Part shown: positions 1 to 7,964 of the stretch, piece by piece
How the letters are laid out: each line of letters starts with the position of its first letter
How positions within the stretch are numbered: position 1 is the stretch's first letter
Notes under the pieces: generated by a model
Seen by the model: only the letters and a program-made list of their open reading frames with translations
Told to the model about the DNA's origin: nothing
The model's database searches: none
Assembly (NCBI GenBank): GCA_965277615.1
Contig: CBDIDG010000005.1
Location: 186,001 to 250,000 of the forward strand
Length of the DNA stretch: 64,000 bases
Reading direction: 5' to 3'
Source: Bog-532 sp965277615
Lineage (GTDB): Bacteria; Actinomycetota; Actinomycetes; Streptosporangiales; Streptosporangiaceae
Translations under genes and position numbers: made by a program

Positions 1-812
1 AGATCGCGGTAGAGCTGCAGGGTGGCCTGCAGCGACTTGTTGCCGGCCACCGTGGCCGTCTCGTCCCCGGGCTGGCCCTTGAGCACGTCATCCCCGCCCG
101 CGTACACGTTGGGCATCAGGGTGAAGGTGAGACAGCCGGGGCAGTCGCCCGCGAACGAGAACCCGTAGTCGTTGCCGCCCAGGGCCTTGATCTTCTTGGC
201 GTCGGTCAGGATCTGCGCGAACGTGCTCGGGGGCTGGGCCGGGTTCAGGCCGGCCTGCTTGAACAGCGTCTTGTTGTACCAGAGCACCGACATGTCGGCG
301 AAGTCCGGGACGCCGTAGTACTTGCCGCCGCTGGTGGCCAGCTTGAGCGCACCCGGGCTGAGCTTGTCCTTGTAGGGCAGCGCGTTGACTTCGCTGGTGA
401 TGTTCAGGAACTCGTTCTTGGAGATGAAGATCTCCGAATCCACGTCGTCCAGGGAGGCCAGGTCGGGCTCGGTGCCGGCCCGGATGGATGTGGCCAGCTT
501 GGTGATGTAGTCAGCGTCGGCCACCGGCACCACGTTCACCTTGAGGTTCTTGTGGCTGGCGTTGAAGTTCTTAGCCAGTTGCTTGAACAGCGGCGCGAAG
601 CCGGAGCGGTACCAGACGGTCACGGTGCCGGTGGCGTTGCCGTTCAGCGACTTGCCCGACGAGGAACTACCGCCCGAGCCCGAACCCGAGCCGCCGACCG
701 GGCTGGTCCCGGAACAGGCCGCGGTGACCAGCGCGGTCAGCAGGGCGGCCAAGGCCAGCCCACCGGCCCGGCGAGCCGGCCGGCGCGAGCCACGCGCCCT
801 CCCGGCCCTCAT
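1..812 (-). CDS. Sugar ABC transporter substrate-binding lipoprotein, partial
   Basis: This is an extracellular solute-binding protein of the sugar (family 1) type, and its C-terminus lies beyond base 1. The ATG is at 812-810 and overlaps the stop of the GH127 gene (ATGA), so translation is probably coupled. The visible 270 residues begin with an Arg-rich segment, then a hydrophobic stretch ending in a lipobox VTAAC with Cys33 as the likely lipidation site. A Gly/Ser linker follows, then the mature start TVTVWYRSGF and a motif-rich region typical of the family (PDLASLDDVD, GVPDFADMSVLWYNKTLFKQ). It should deliver an oligosaccharide to a permease pair that is probably encoded further left, outside the window. 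Co-transcription with GH127 suggests arabinose-containing or related plant glycans; the ligand is inferred. Confidence 0.9.
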   Translation of the reverse strand, partial: MRAGRARGSRRPARRAGGLALAALLTALVTAACSGTSPVGGSGSGSGGSSSSGKSLNGNATGTVTVWYRSGFAPLFKQLAKNFNASHKNLKVNVVPVADADYITKLATSIRAGTEPDLASLDDVDSEIFISKNEFLNITSEVNALPYKDKLSPGALKLATSGGKYYGVPDFADMSVLWYNKTLFKQAGLNPAQPPSTFAQILTDAKKIKALGGNDYGFSFAGDCPGCLTFTLMPNVYAGGDDVLKGQPGDETATVAGNKSLQATLQLYRD

Positions 813-2782
813 GACCGCGGGATCCAGACGCGCATGGCCCCGGCGCCCCGGTTGGCCCAGGTGAAGTAGGGCACTGCCCGCAGCGTGACCGGATCACCCG
901 GCCCGGGATCACGGCCGCCGGCGGGTGGGTAGGGGCCAGCGGCCGGGCGGCGTGACACCCGGCCGGGGGCGTCAACGGTCGTGATCCCGCTCAGCAGATC
1001 AGGCTGCTTACTGGACATCATCGTCCCCTTCTCGATTCGGACGTGGTCCACGGCAGCGCCGACCGGCTGGTCGGCCTGCTCGAGGCAATACACCAGCGGG
1101 CCCCGCTCGATGGCCGCGCAGTCGCGGACCGCGTCGATCCGCTCGTCGGCGCGGGTCAGCCGGGGCGACATGGGCAAGGTCAGCGTGACCACGTCGCCGC
1201 GGTTCCAGCGGCGGCGGATGGCGGCGTAGGTGCCGGGCTCGGCCGCCACGCCGGCCGACTGGCCGTTGATCGCTAGCTCGGCCCTGGCGGCCCAGGCCGG
1301 GACGCGCAGGGTCAGCGTCCACGGGGCCTCGCCGCCGGCCCGGACCTCCACCTCGACCCTTCCGTCCCACGGGTACTCAGTAGCCACATCCAGCTCTACC
1401 GGCTGGCCGCTCAGCACCGTGCGCACCCGCATCGGCGCGTACTGGTGCAGCTGAAGGCCGTCGCCCGAGCTGGTGGTGAGGTAGTGCTCCAGTGAGGACA
1501 GGGTGCGCATGGCGTTAGTCGGGCAGCAGGAGGTCCCGAACCACGGCTGCCGCCCGTTGGACACGACCCGCGAGTCCTCGGCGGCCGGGACGCCCGCGCG
1601 CAACTGGAGCGCGTTGACGTAGAAGAACCGGTCGCCGGACAGCGAGATGCCCGGCAGCACCGCGTTGTACAGGGTCCGCTCGATCAGGTCGGCATACGCG
1701 GCGTCGCCAGTGGCCAGCAGCAGCCGCCAGGCCCACTGCACGCTGGCCACCGCGGCGCAGGTCTCGGCGTAGGCGCGATCGCTCGGCAGCTCGTACGGGT
1801 CGCCGAACGACTCGCCCTCCCACCGAGCGCCCAGGCCGCCGGTCAGGTACATCTTGGTGCCGGTCATGGCCTGCCACTGGCCCCGCAACGCCGTGAGCAG
1901 CTCCGGGTCGCCGGTCTCGGTGGCCAGGTCGGTCGCGCCGGCCGCCAGGTAGACCGCCCGCACCGCGTGTCCCTCCGGGACCGTGGTCTCGCGCACCGGC
2001 ACCCGGTCGGAGTAGTAAGCGCTCCCCGCGAACCGGCCCGTGCCGAGGGAAGCCAGAATGCCATGCCCGCGGGCGTCCACGAAGTAACGGGCCAGGGCCA
2101 GGTCGTCCGGGTCACCGGTGAGCCGGAACAGCTCGGTCACGGCCATCTCGATCAGCGGGTGCCCGCACACGCCGTCCCGGCGGCCCGGCCCGAACGTCTG
2201 GCTTAGCTGGGCCACGGCCCGCTGAGCGGTGGTGACCAGCCCGTCGTCATGCCCGGTCCGGACCTGAGCGATCGCGGCCTGGGTCAGCGCCCCGACGTTG
2301 AAGATCTCATGGTTGAAGGGCAGGTCCCGGAAGCGGCCCGCCTCGTCCCCGGTGACCTGCTCGAAGGTGTTGAGGTAGCCGTCCGGCTCCTGCGCGTCCC
2401 GGACCAGGCCGGTGACCTCGCGCTGCCAGGCGGCGAGCTGGGAGTCCGGCTCGCGAGCCTGCTCCCAGGCCAGCGCCTCCAGCCACTTGTAGACCTCACC
2501 GTCCTGGTAGACCGGCCCGTGGTAGTCGCCGCGCTGCCGGGTGCTGGCCGCCTTGAAGTTCTCGAAGCCGCCCGCCGCCTCCAGCTGCTCAGCGCCCAGC
2601 GGGATCGTGGTCTCCCGGTTCACCCGCTGCCGCTCGGCCCACAGGCCCCCGGTGATCGCCGCGTCGCCCAGTGGCAGGGGCCGCAATACCGTCCGCGCCG
2701 CGGCGGTCGGGTCCACCGGTCCCACCCGCCGCACGAACTGCTCACCGCTCGGAGTCACCGCGCCGCTCTCGCTCTGGCCCAC
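809..2782 (-). CDS. GH127 family beta-L-arabinofuranosidase-like glycosidase
   Basis: This 657-residue protein has the length and motifs of glycoside hydrolase family 127 (the HypBA1 type), which removes terminal beta-L-arabinofuranose with a zinc-bound cysteine nucleophile. The expected residues are present: Glu322 in RWEGE, Glu340 and Cys342 in AYAETCAA, and the Cys419-Cys420 pair in FGTSCCPTN. There is no signal peptide, so it probably acts in the cytosol on imported oligosaccharide. The start is GTG at 2782, chosen because a GGAGGG Shine-Dalgarno precedes it. The stop overlaps the start of the sugar-binding lipoprotein. The divergent LacI gene is the likely regulator. Related families (GH146 and others sharing the fold) are an alternative, so the exact substrate is inferred. 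Confidence 0.9.
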   Translation of the reverse strand: MGQSESGAVTPSGEQFVRRVGPVDPTAAARTVLRPLPLGDAAITGGLWAERQRVNRETTIPLGAEQLEAAGGFENFKAASTRQRGDYHGPVYQDGEVYKWLEALAWEQAREPDSQLAAWQREVTGLVRDAQEPDGYLNTFEQVTGDEAGRFRDLPFNHEIFNVGALTQAAIAQVRTGHDDGLVTTAQRAVAQLSQTFGPGRRDGVCGHPLIEMAVTELFRLTGDPDDLALARYFVDARGHGILASLGTGRFAGSAYYSDRVPVRETTVPEGHAVRAVYLAAGATDLATETGDPELLTALRGQWQAMTGTKMYLTGGLGARWEGESFGDPYELPSDRAYAETCAAVASVQWAWRLLLATGDAAYADLIERTLYNAVLPGISLSGDRFFYVNALQLRAGVPAAEDSRVVSNGRQPWFGTSCCPTNAMRTLSSLEHYLTTSSGDGLQLHQYAPMRVRTVLSGQPVELDVATEYPWDGRVEVEVRAGGEAPWTLTLRVPAWAARAELAINGQSAGVAAEPGTYAAIRRRWNRGDVVTLTLPMSPRLTRADERIDAVRDCAAIERGPLVYCLEQADQPVGAAVDHVRIEKGTMMSSKQPDLLSGITTVDAPGRVSRRPAAGPYPPAGGRDPGPGDPVTLRAVPYFTWANRGAGAMRVWIPRS

Positions 2783-2801
2783 CGGCCCTCCATCCGTACT
2801 C

Positions 2802-2834
2802 GGAAAATACAGAAACCGTATTCCTTAATTTTCC
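2802..2834. promoter_or_regulatory. Candidate LacI operator between GH127 and lacI genes
   Basis: The 145-bp divergent gap is AT-rich against its surroundings. It contains AATAC-N7-GTATT (2806-2822), nested in a wider pair GGAAAAT (2802-2808) and ATTTTCC (2828-2834). Position and symmetry fit an operator shared by the divergent genes. Binding is inferred. Confidence 0.4.
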
Positions 2835-2927
2835 TGAATGTAACCCTGGCCCTGAATGCGGTCAAGAGCCGACTGCGCTCCAGGGGCCGCGAGGCCGGGT
2901 ACCATGCACCGGAAAGGGGGGCGATAC

Positions 2928-3935
2928 ATGAATCAGCCGAGGCCGCGGCCCGTGACGATCCGTAACGTTGCCGCGCTTGCCGGCGTTTCCGTCGGCACCG
3001 CCTCCAAGGCGCTCAACGGCCAGGGCCAGCTGCGGCAGGAAACCCGTGACCGGGTGCTGGCCGCGGCCGAGCAGCTGAAGTTCCGCCCCAACGAGGCCGC
3101 CCGCAGCCTGGCCAGCGAGCGGACGTTCACGGTCGGGCTGATCACCACCGACAGCATCGGCCGGTTCAGCATCCCGGTGCTGCTCGGCGCGGAGGATGCG
3201 CTGGACGCCGGCACGATCTCGGTATTTCTGTGTGACACCCGGGATGACCCGATCCGGGAACGGCACTATGTGGACACACTGCTCAGCCGCCGCGTCGACG
3301 GCTTCATCGTCACCGGCCGCCGGTCCGACCCCCGGCCACCGCTGGCCCGCGACCTGCCGGTTCCCATGGTGTACGCGCTCACCCCGTCCAGCGACCCGGC
3401 CGACTGCTCGGTGGTGGGCGACGACGAGCATGCCGGTTTCCTGGCCGGTGAGCATCTCATCGCCACCGGCCGGCGGGCCATCGCCTACATCACCGGACCG
3501 GACCGGTTCGAGGCCGTCGGCCGCCGCGAAAAGGGCCTGAACGCCGCCCTGGCCAAGCACGGCCTGGAGCTGACCGGGCCGGTGCTGTACGGCGAATGGT
3601 CGGAGGCCTGGGGGCGCCGGGCCGCGCAGAGCCTGCTGCGATCGCAGACGGCGTTCGACAGCATCTACTGCGGCAGCGACCAGATCGCCCGCGGCGCGGC
3701 CGAAGCCCTGCTGGCCGCCGGGCGCACGGTGCCCGGCGACGTGGCCCTGGTCGGCACCGACAACTGGGACGTAATGGTGGAAGGCCGCCGTCCCTCGCTG
3801 ACCACGATCGACCTGAGCCTGCACGAGGTGGGCCGACGGGCAGCGCAGCACCTACTGGCCGCGATCGATGGCCAGCCGGTCCAAGGCCTGGAGAAGGTTC
3901 CGGCCCAGCTGATCATGCGCGAATCCACCGACTGA
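2928..3935 (+). CDS. LacI family transcriptional regulator
   Basis: This 335-residue LacI/GalR-type repressor has an N-terminal helix-turn-helix (TIRNVAALAGVSVGTASKAL) followed by a periplasmic-binding-like sensor domain (FTVGLITTDSIGRFSIPVL ... GDVALVGTDNWDVM). I chose the ATG at 2928 because GGAAAGGGGGG lies just upstream and the HTH then begins at about residue 9; an in-frame ATG at 2904 would add eight residues. The gene is divergent from GH127 and the sugar-binding protein, so it probably represses that pair and releases it when a sugar binds. It ends 46 bp before the convergent kinase gene. The effector is unknown. Confidence 0.93.
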   Translation: MNQPRPRPVTIRNVAALAGVSVGTASKALNGQGQLRQETRDRVLAAAEQLKFRPNEAARSLASERTFTVGLITTDSIGRFSIPVLLGAEDALDAGTISVFLCDTRDDPIRERHYVDTLLSRRVDGFIVTGRRSDPRPPLARDLPVPMVYALTPSSDPADCSVVGDDEHAGFLAGEHLIATGRRAIAYITGPDRFEAVGRREKGLNAALAKHGLELTGPVLYGEWSEAWGRRAAQSLLRSQTAFDSIYCGSDQIARGAAEALLAAGRTVPGDVALVGTDNWDVMVEGRRPSLTTIDLSLHEVGRRAAQHLLAAIDGQPVQGLEKVPAQLIMRESTD

Positions 3936-3981
3936 GGGCGACACCCCGGGCGGCTCGGCGCAGGGCGGCGCCCCCGGTGGC

Positions 3982-4926
3982 TCAGCGGAGGGAACCGCCG
4001 TCCTCGAGGTCGAGCAGCGCGACGTCGGTCCGGGTGGGCAGCCCCTCCCAGTCGCCGGAGGTGGCGACGGCGAAGGCGGCCACGCGGGCCCCGGTGGCCA
4101 GCCGTTCCGAGACCGGCCGGCCGAGACGGCGCGAGGTCAGGTAGCCCGCGGCGAAGGCGTCACCCGCACCGACGGTGTCGACGGCGGTGACCGGTACGGC
4201 ATTTTGCTTAAGTTTCTCCTCCCCGGCCCAGCAGGTCGCGCCGGCCGCGCCGCGGGTGACGACCACCTCGGCCACCCCCTCGGCCTGGAGCGACGCCGCC
4301 GTCTCGTCCTCGGTCGCGCCCGGGGCGCCGATCAGGGCCAGCTCGGATTCCGAGGCCAGCACCACGGTGGCCTGGGCGGCCAGCGGCCAGAGCGCGCGGG
4401 CGGCTTCTTCCGCGTCGGCCCACAGCGCGTTCCGGTGGTTGACCAGGAACGCCACCGGCACACTGGCGTCCCGGGCCAGGCCGATCAGCCATTCGGTGGC
4501 CCGCCGGGCCTCCGGGCTGAGGGCGGGGGTGATCCCGCTGACCACCAGCAGGTCCACGTCCGGAGCCCAGGCCGTGTCGGCGTCGGCGGTGCTGAACCTC
4601 GACCCGGCCGAGCCGCGCCGGTGGTAGATGGCGCGGCTGCGGCCACCCGGACCCGGTTCGAGCAGGAACAACCCGGTCGGGGCGTCCGGGTCGGTGGGGC
4701 ACGCGGACACGTCCACCGCTTCGGCCCGCAGCGTGCGGAGCACGAGTGTGCCCAGTTCGTCGGCTCCGACCCGCCCGGCGAAACGAACCGGCACGCCCAG
4801 CCGGGCCAGGCCGATGGCCACGTTGCCTTCGGAACCGGCCACGGACAGGTTGACCTGGCCGCCGAGGCGCAGCGGCTGCCGCGCCCGCAGCACGGCCATG
4901 ACCTCCCCGGCCAGCAGCACGGTCAT
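3982..4926 (-). CDS. PfkB family sugar kinase, likely 2-keto-3-deoxygluconate kinase
   Basis: This ribokinase/PfkB-fold kinase of 314 residues carries the N-terminal glycine-rich signature region (NLSVAGSEGNVAIGLARLG) and the C-terminal signature DTVGAGDAFAAGYL, which holds the catalytic Asp and the anion hole. Such kinases phosphorylate sugars or sugar acids in the cytosol. The gene lies 7 bp after the IdnD-like dehydrogenase and shares its operon with an IdnO-like SDR, while a KDPG aldolase lies elsewhere in the window. That context favours 2-keto-3-deoxygluconate as substrate. Fructokinase or another PfkB specificity is possible, so the assignment rests on context. Confidence 0.9.
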   Translation of the reverse strand: MTVLLAGEVMAVLRARQPLRLGGQVNLSVAGSEGNVAIGLARLGVPVRFAGRVGADELGTLVLRTLRAEAVDVSACPTDPDAPTGLFLLEPGPGGRSRAIYHRRGSAGSRFSTADADTAWAPDVDLLVVSGITPALSPEARRATEWLIGLARDASVPVAFLVNHRNALWADAEEAARALWPLAAQATVVLASESELALIGAPGATEDETAASLQAEGVAEVVVTRGAAGATCWAGEEKLKQNAVPVTAVDTVGAGDAFAAGYLTSRRLGRPVSERLATGARVAAFAVATSGDWEGLPTRTDVALLDLEDGGSLR

Positions 4927-4933
4927 CGCGCGC

Positions 4934-6004
4934 TCACCGGGAGAAGTCCAGCAGCACTTTGCTCGACCGAGCCGGGTCCGCGGCCACCGCGAACGCCTCG
5001 GCCGCTTGGTCGGCCGGGAACACGTCGCTGACGATCGGGTCGACCACCGCGCGTGGGTCGGCTAGGAAGGCCACGGCGTGTTCGAGCTCGATCAGCCGCA
5101 GCGATCCGGTCAGCGTCAGCTCGCGCGCGATGCACAGGCTGGCGGGCACGGCGATGTCTCCGGCCGGGACCTGGCCCACCGCCACCACGGTGCCGCCGGG
5201 GCGGGCGGCCCGGATCGCGCTGCCCAGCCCGGCCACCGTGCCGGACGATTCGACCACGATGTCGGGCGGGGCGGGACTGGATCGGGTGGCGGCCGCGGCC
5301 CCGTCGGCCAGGTCGCGGGCGTGGATGGCTTGGACGCCCAGCTCGCGGGCCACGGCCAGCGGGCGGTCCTGCACGTCGGCCACGGTGACGGAGGCGGCGT
5401 CGCGGTAGCGGGCCACCGCCGCGACCAGCAAGCCGATCGGGCCGCCGCCGACCACGAGGATGTGGGCGCCGGCGATGGGGGCGCCGACCGCCTCCGCGCG
5501 GTCCAGGGCGTGCCAGGCGATGCCGGCTGGCTCGGCCAGGCTGGCCCGGCGCAGGTCCAGGGTGTCCGGGAGCGGGATGAGCCGGGCCGCGGGCACGGCA
5601 ATCTGGTCGGCGAAGCCGCCGTCGGTGTGTGGCACCTGGGCCGCGCTGCCCAGGTAACGGGTTTCGGGGCAAAGGTTAGGGGTGCCGCCGGCGCACCAGC
5701 GGCAGTGCCCGCAGCTGCGGGCCGGGTGAATCGCCACCGCCTGCCCGGCAGCCGGCCCGGAACCGTCCGCGGCAGGAACGGCGACCCGGCCGACCACCTC
5801 GTGCCCGAGGACCATCGGGGCCTGGAGCACGGACGTGCCGACCGCACCGTCGTGCCAGTAGTGCAGGTCGGAGCCGCACACCCCGCCGTAGGCCACGTCG
5901 ACCAGGGCCTCATCCGGGCCGGCCGCGGGCGGCGGGTCGTGGTCCAGGCGCAGGTCGTCGCGGCCGTGCACGCGCAGCGCACGGATGTCAGCCTGACCAG
6001 GCAC
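4934..6004 (-). CDS. Zinc-dependent medium-chain dehydrogenase, L-idonate 5-dehydrogenase/sorbitol dehydrogenase type
   Basis: This is a 356-residue MDR-superfamily NAD(P)-dependent polyol or sugar-acid dehydrogenase. Catalytic zinc ligands are seen in GVCGSDLHYW and GHEVVG. The four structural-zinc cysteines sit in SCGHCRWCAGGTPNLC (C-x2-C-x2-C-x7-C), and the Rossmann motif is VVGGGPIGLL. The frame stays open a further 62 codons upstream into the SDR gene. I chose GTG at 6004 because GAGGAGGAGAC lies about 8 bp before it. The substrate is probably L-idonate or a related C5/C6 polyol or aldonate, given the neighbouring IdnO-like SDR and sugar kinase. The 76-bp gap to the SDR is filled by a short tandem repeat. 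Confidence 0.9.
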   Translation of the reverse strand: MPGQADIRALRVHGRDDLRLDHDPPPAAGPDEALVDVAYGGVCGSDLHYWHDGAVGTSVLQAPMVLGHEVVGRVAVPAADGSGPAAGQAVAIHPARSCGHCRWCAGGTPNLCPETRYLGSAAQVPHTDGGFADQIAVPAARLIPLPDTLDLRRASLAEPAGIAWHALDRAEAVGAPIAGAHILVVGGGPIGLLVAAVARYRDAASVTVADVQDRPLAVARELGVQAIHARDLADGAAAATRSSPAPPDIVVESSGTVAGLGSAIRAARPGGTVVAVGQVPAGDIAVPASLCIARELTLTGSLRLIELEHAVAFLADPRAVVDPIVSDVFPADQAAEAFAVAADPARSSKVLLDFSR

Positions 6005-6020
6005 GCCGTCTCCTCCTCGA

Positions 6021-6085
6021 GGGACTCCGCTCACAGAATCCCCATTCACAGCACAGAACTCCGGCTCACAAAACCTCGGCTCACA
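6021..6085 (-). repeat. Four imperfect 15-bp tandem repeats at the SDR-dehydrogenase junction
   Basis: Read on the minus strand, the gap after the SDR stop is built of 15-bp units: TGTGAGCCGAGGTTT, TGTGAGCCGGAGTTC, a 5-bp TGTGC, TGTGAATGGGGATTC and TGTGAGCGGAGTCCC. The first unit includes the SDR stop codon, and units 2 and 4 carry GGAG. The array ends just before the dehydrogenase Shine-Dalgarno. Confidence 0.75.
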
Positions 6086-6854
6086 GCACCGCGGTGATGC
6101 CGCCGTCGACGTAGATGACCTGGCCGTTGACGAAGTCAGAGGCGGGCGAGGCCAGCCAGACCGCGGGCCCGGCCAGGTCGGCTGCGACACCCCAGCGCCG
6201 GGCTGGAGTGCGGCCCAGGACCCAGGCGCTGAACTCCTCGTCCGCGACCAGGGTGGCGTTCAGGTCGGTGCCAATGTAGCCGGGGGCCAGGCCGTTGGCC
6301 TGGATGCCGCCCGCGGCCCACTCCGCGCACATGGTCCGGGTCAGCGAGCCCAGCCCGGCCTTGGCCGCGGCGTAGGCCGAGGTGCTGGCCCGGACCAGCT
6401 GGGTCTGCAGCGAGCAGACGTTGATGATCTTGCCGTGGCCGCGGTCCAGCATGCCGTGGGCCAGCTGCTGAGCCAGCACGAAACAGCTGGTCAGGTTGAC
6501 CGAGATGACCTGGTTCCAGGCGTCCAGCGGGAACTCGGTCAGCGGCGACCGAGACTGGATCCCGGCGTTGTTGACCAGCACGTCGATCCCGCCCAGCTCG
6601 CCCTCGAGGCGGCGAGCCTGTTCGACGACCGCGGCGTGGTCGGCCACGTCGAACGCGCAACTCCGGACGTCGGCCCCCGCCACTTCGGCCGACAGCTGCT
6701 CGCGGGCCTGGTCGGCCCGGGCCGGGTCCCGGCCGTGCAACACCACGGTCGCGCCCGCGCGGGCCAGCCCGGCCGCGATGGCCGCGCCGATCCCCCGGGT
6801 GGACCCGGTGACCACGGCGCGCCGTCCGGTCAGGTCGAAGGGCGAATCAGCCAC
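6081..6854 (-). CDS. SDR oxidoreductase, gluconate 5-dehydrogenase (IdnO)-like
   Basis: This 257-residue classical short-chain dehydrogenase has the cofactor motif TGSTRGIG (residues 16-23), the NNAG motif and the catalytic YAAAK. It ends with the family-typical VIYVDGGITAVL. IdnO-type enzymes interconvert gluconate and 5-ketogluconate, and adjacency to an IdnD-like dehydrogenase and a sugar-acid kinase supports that kind of step. The start is GTG at 6854 with GAGGAG about 8 bp upstream. That start and its Shine-Dalgarno lie inside a perfect 23-bp tandem duplication. A general 3-oxoacyl or sugar reductase role cannot be excluded by sequence alone. Confidence 0.88.
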   Translation of the reverse strand: MADSPFDLTGRRAVVTGSTRGIGAAIAAGLARAGATVVLHGRDPARADQAREQLSAEVAGADVRSCAFDVADHAAVVEQARRLEGELGGIDVLVNNAGIQSRSPLTEFPLDAWNQVISVNLTSCFVLAQQLAHGMLDRGHGKIINVCSLQTQLVRASTSAYAAAKAGLGSLTRTMCAEWAAGGIQANGLAPGYIGTDLNATLVADEEFSAWVLGRTPARRWGVAADLAGPAVWLASPASDFVNGQVIYVDGGITAVL

Positions 6855-6889
6855 GCTTCTCCTCGGGAATCAGCCACGCTTCTCCTCGG
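6844..6889. repeat. Perfect 23-bp tandem duplication spanning the SDR start
   Basis: Bases 6844-6866 are repeated exactly at 6867-6889. Each copy holds, on the minus strand, GAGGAG and GTGGCTGA. In the left copy GTG is the SDR start; in the right copy TGA is the stop of the Gfo/Idh/MocA gene. Collapsing the duplication would make the two genes overlap by 8 bp. Confidence 0.95.
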
Positions 6890-7964
6890 CGACGTCGACA
6901 GGATGTCCTCCCGTTTCCAGCGACCGGGCCGCGGCCAGCACCACGGCCAGGTCGGCCAGCCCGTCGTCCACGGTGACCACCGGCTTCCGGCCGGAACGGA
7001 TGGCCGCCGCCCAGTCCTTGACGATAGACCGGTGGCTGTCGTAGTAGTTCTCCGGCGGGGAGATGGCCCGTCCCCCCGGGGTCTGCTCGTCCCAGAGGGC
7101 AGCACCGCCCTGATCGGTGTCGTAGTCGACCCGGATCTCGATCCGTCCCCGGGATCCGACCACCGTCCCCTCGGCCTCGGCCGCCAGCGGGAACGCCGTC
7201 CAGGCGTACAGCGACTGGGCCGCCAGCCCGGACGCGAACCGGACGGTGAGCAGCAGCGTGTCCCCCGAGGCCGCCCCCGCCGGATCCGCCCCGGCCTGAC
7301 CGGCCCCCGTCTCGCCCGCCTGCGCCCGGCTGGCGATCGCCGACACCTGGCTGATCGGGCCGCCCAGGTAACGGAGCAGGCTGGTGTGGTGGGTGCCCTG
7401 GTCCAGCAGGAGGCCCCCGGACGGGCCGCCACCGCGGCGCCACCCGTCCCGCAGCCACACCCCGTCCAGGGTGAACGCGCGGGTGGACCGCAGCGTGAGC
7501 ACGTCGCCGACCGCTCCCGCGGCCATCGCATCCCGGGCCGCCCGTACCGCCTTGATGTGCGGGTAGTTCTCCGCGACGGCCGCCACCCGCCCGGCCGTGG
7601 CGGCGGCGCGCCGGATGCGCTCGCCCTCGGCCAGCGTGGTGGCCAGCGGCTTCTCGACCAGCACGTGCCAGCCACGGGCGAGGGCGTCGCAGGCGGAGTC
7701 CGCGTGTGCGGCGTGCGGGGTCCGGATGTCCGCGGCGTCGATGATCACCCCGTCGTCCACCGCCGCCTGAACCGAGGGATAAGCCGGCACTGCGAGGGCA
7801 CTGGCCACCGCCTGGCTCCGCTCGGCCTGCGGGTCGATCGCCGCCACCAGCCGGAAGCCGCCGGTGGCGTTGGCGTACACGTGCCGGGCCACCAGTTCGC
7901 CGATCGCCCCGCATCCCACCAGGGCGACGCGGACCGAGTCTGATCCCTGCGGCGGGACGATCAT
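6870..7964 (-). CDS. Gfo/Idh/MocA family oxidoreductase
   Basis: This 364-residue NAD(P)-dependent oxidoreductase has an N-terminal Rossmann fold (VRVALVGCGAIGELVARHV), the family EKPLATT motif with its conserved lysine near residue 100, and a C-terminal alpha/beta dimerisation domain. The family oxidises cyclic polyols and sugars such as inositol, glucose or galactose derivatives. The ATG at 7964 overlaps the stop of the caspase-like gene (ATGA) and lacks a clear Shine-Dalgarno, which points to translational coupling. It probably supplies an early oxidation step for the sugar-acid operon; the substrate is unknown. Confidence 0.9.
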   Translation of the reverse strand: MIVPPQGSDSVRVALVGCGAIGELVARHVYANATGGFRLVAAIDPQAERSQAVASALAVPAYPSVQAAVDDGVIIDAADIRTPHAAHADSACDALARGWHVLVEKPLATTLAEGERIRRAAATAGRVAAVAENYPHIKAVRAARDAMAAGAVGDVLTLRSTRAFTLDGVWLRDGWRRGGGPSGGLLLDQGTHHTSLLRYLGGPISQVSAIASRAQAGETGAGQAGADPAGAASGDTLLLTVRFASGLAAQSLYAWTAFPLAAEAEGTVVGSRGRIEIRVDYDTDQGGAALWDEQTPGGRAISPPENYYDSHRSIVKDWAAAIRSGRKPVVTVDDGLADLAVVLAAARSLETGGHPVDVAEEKRG

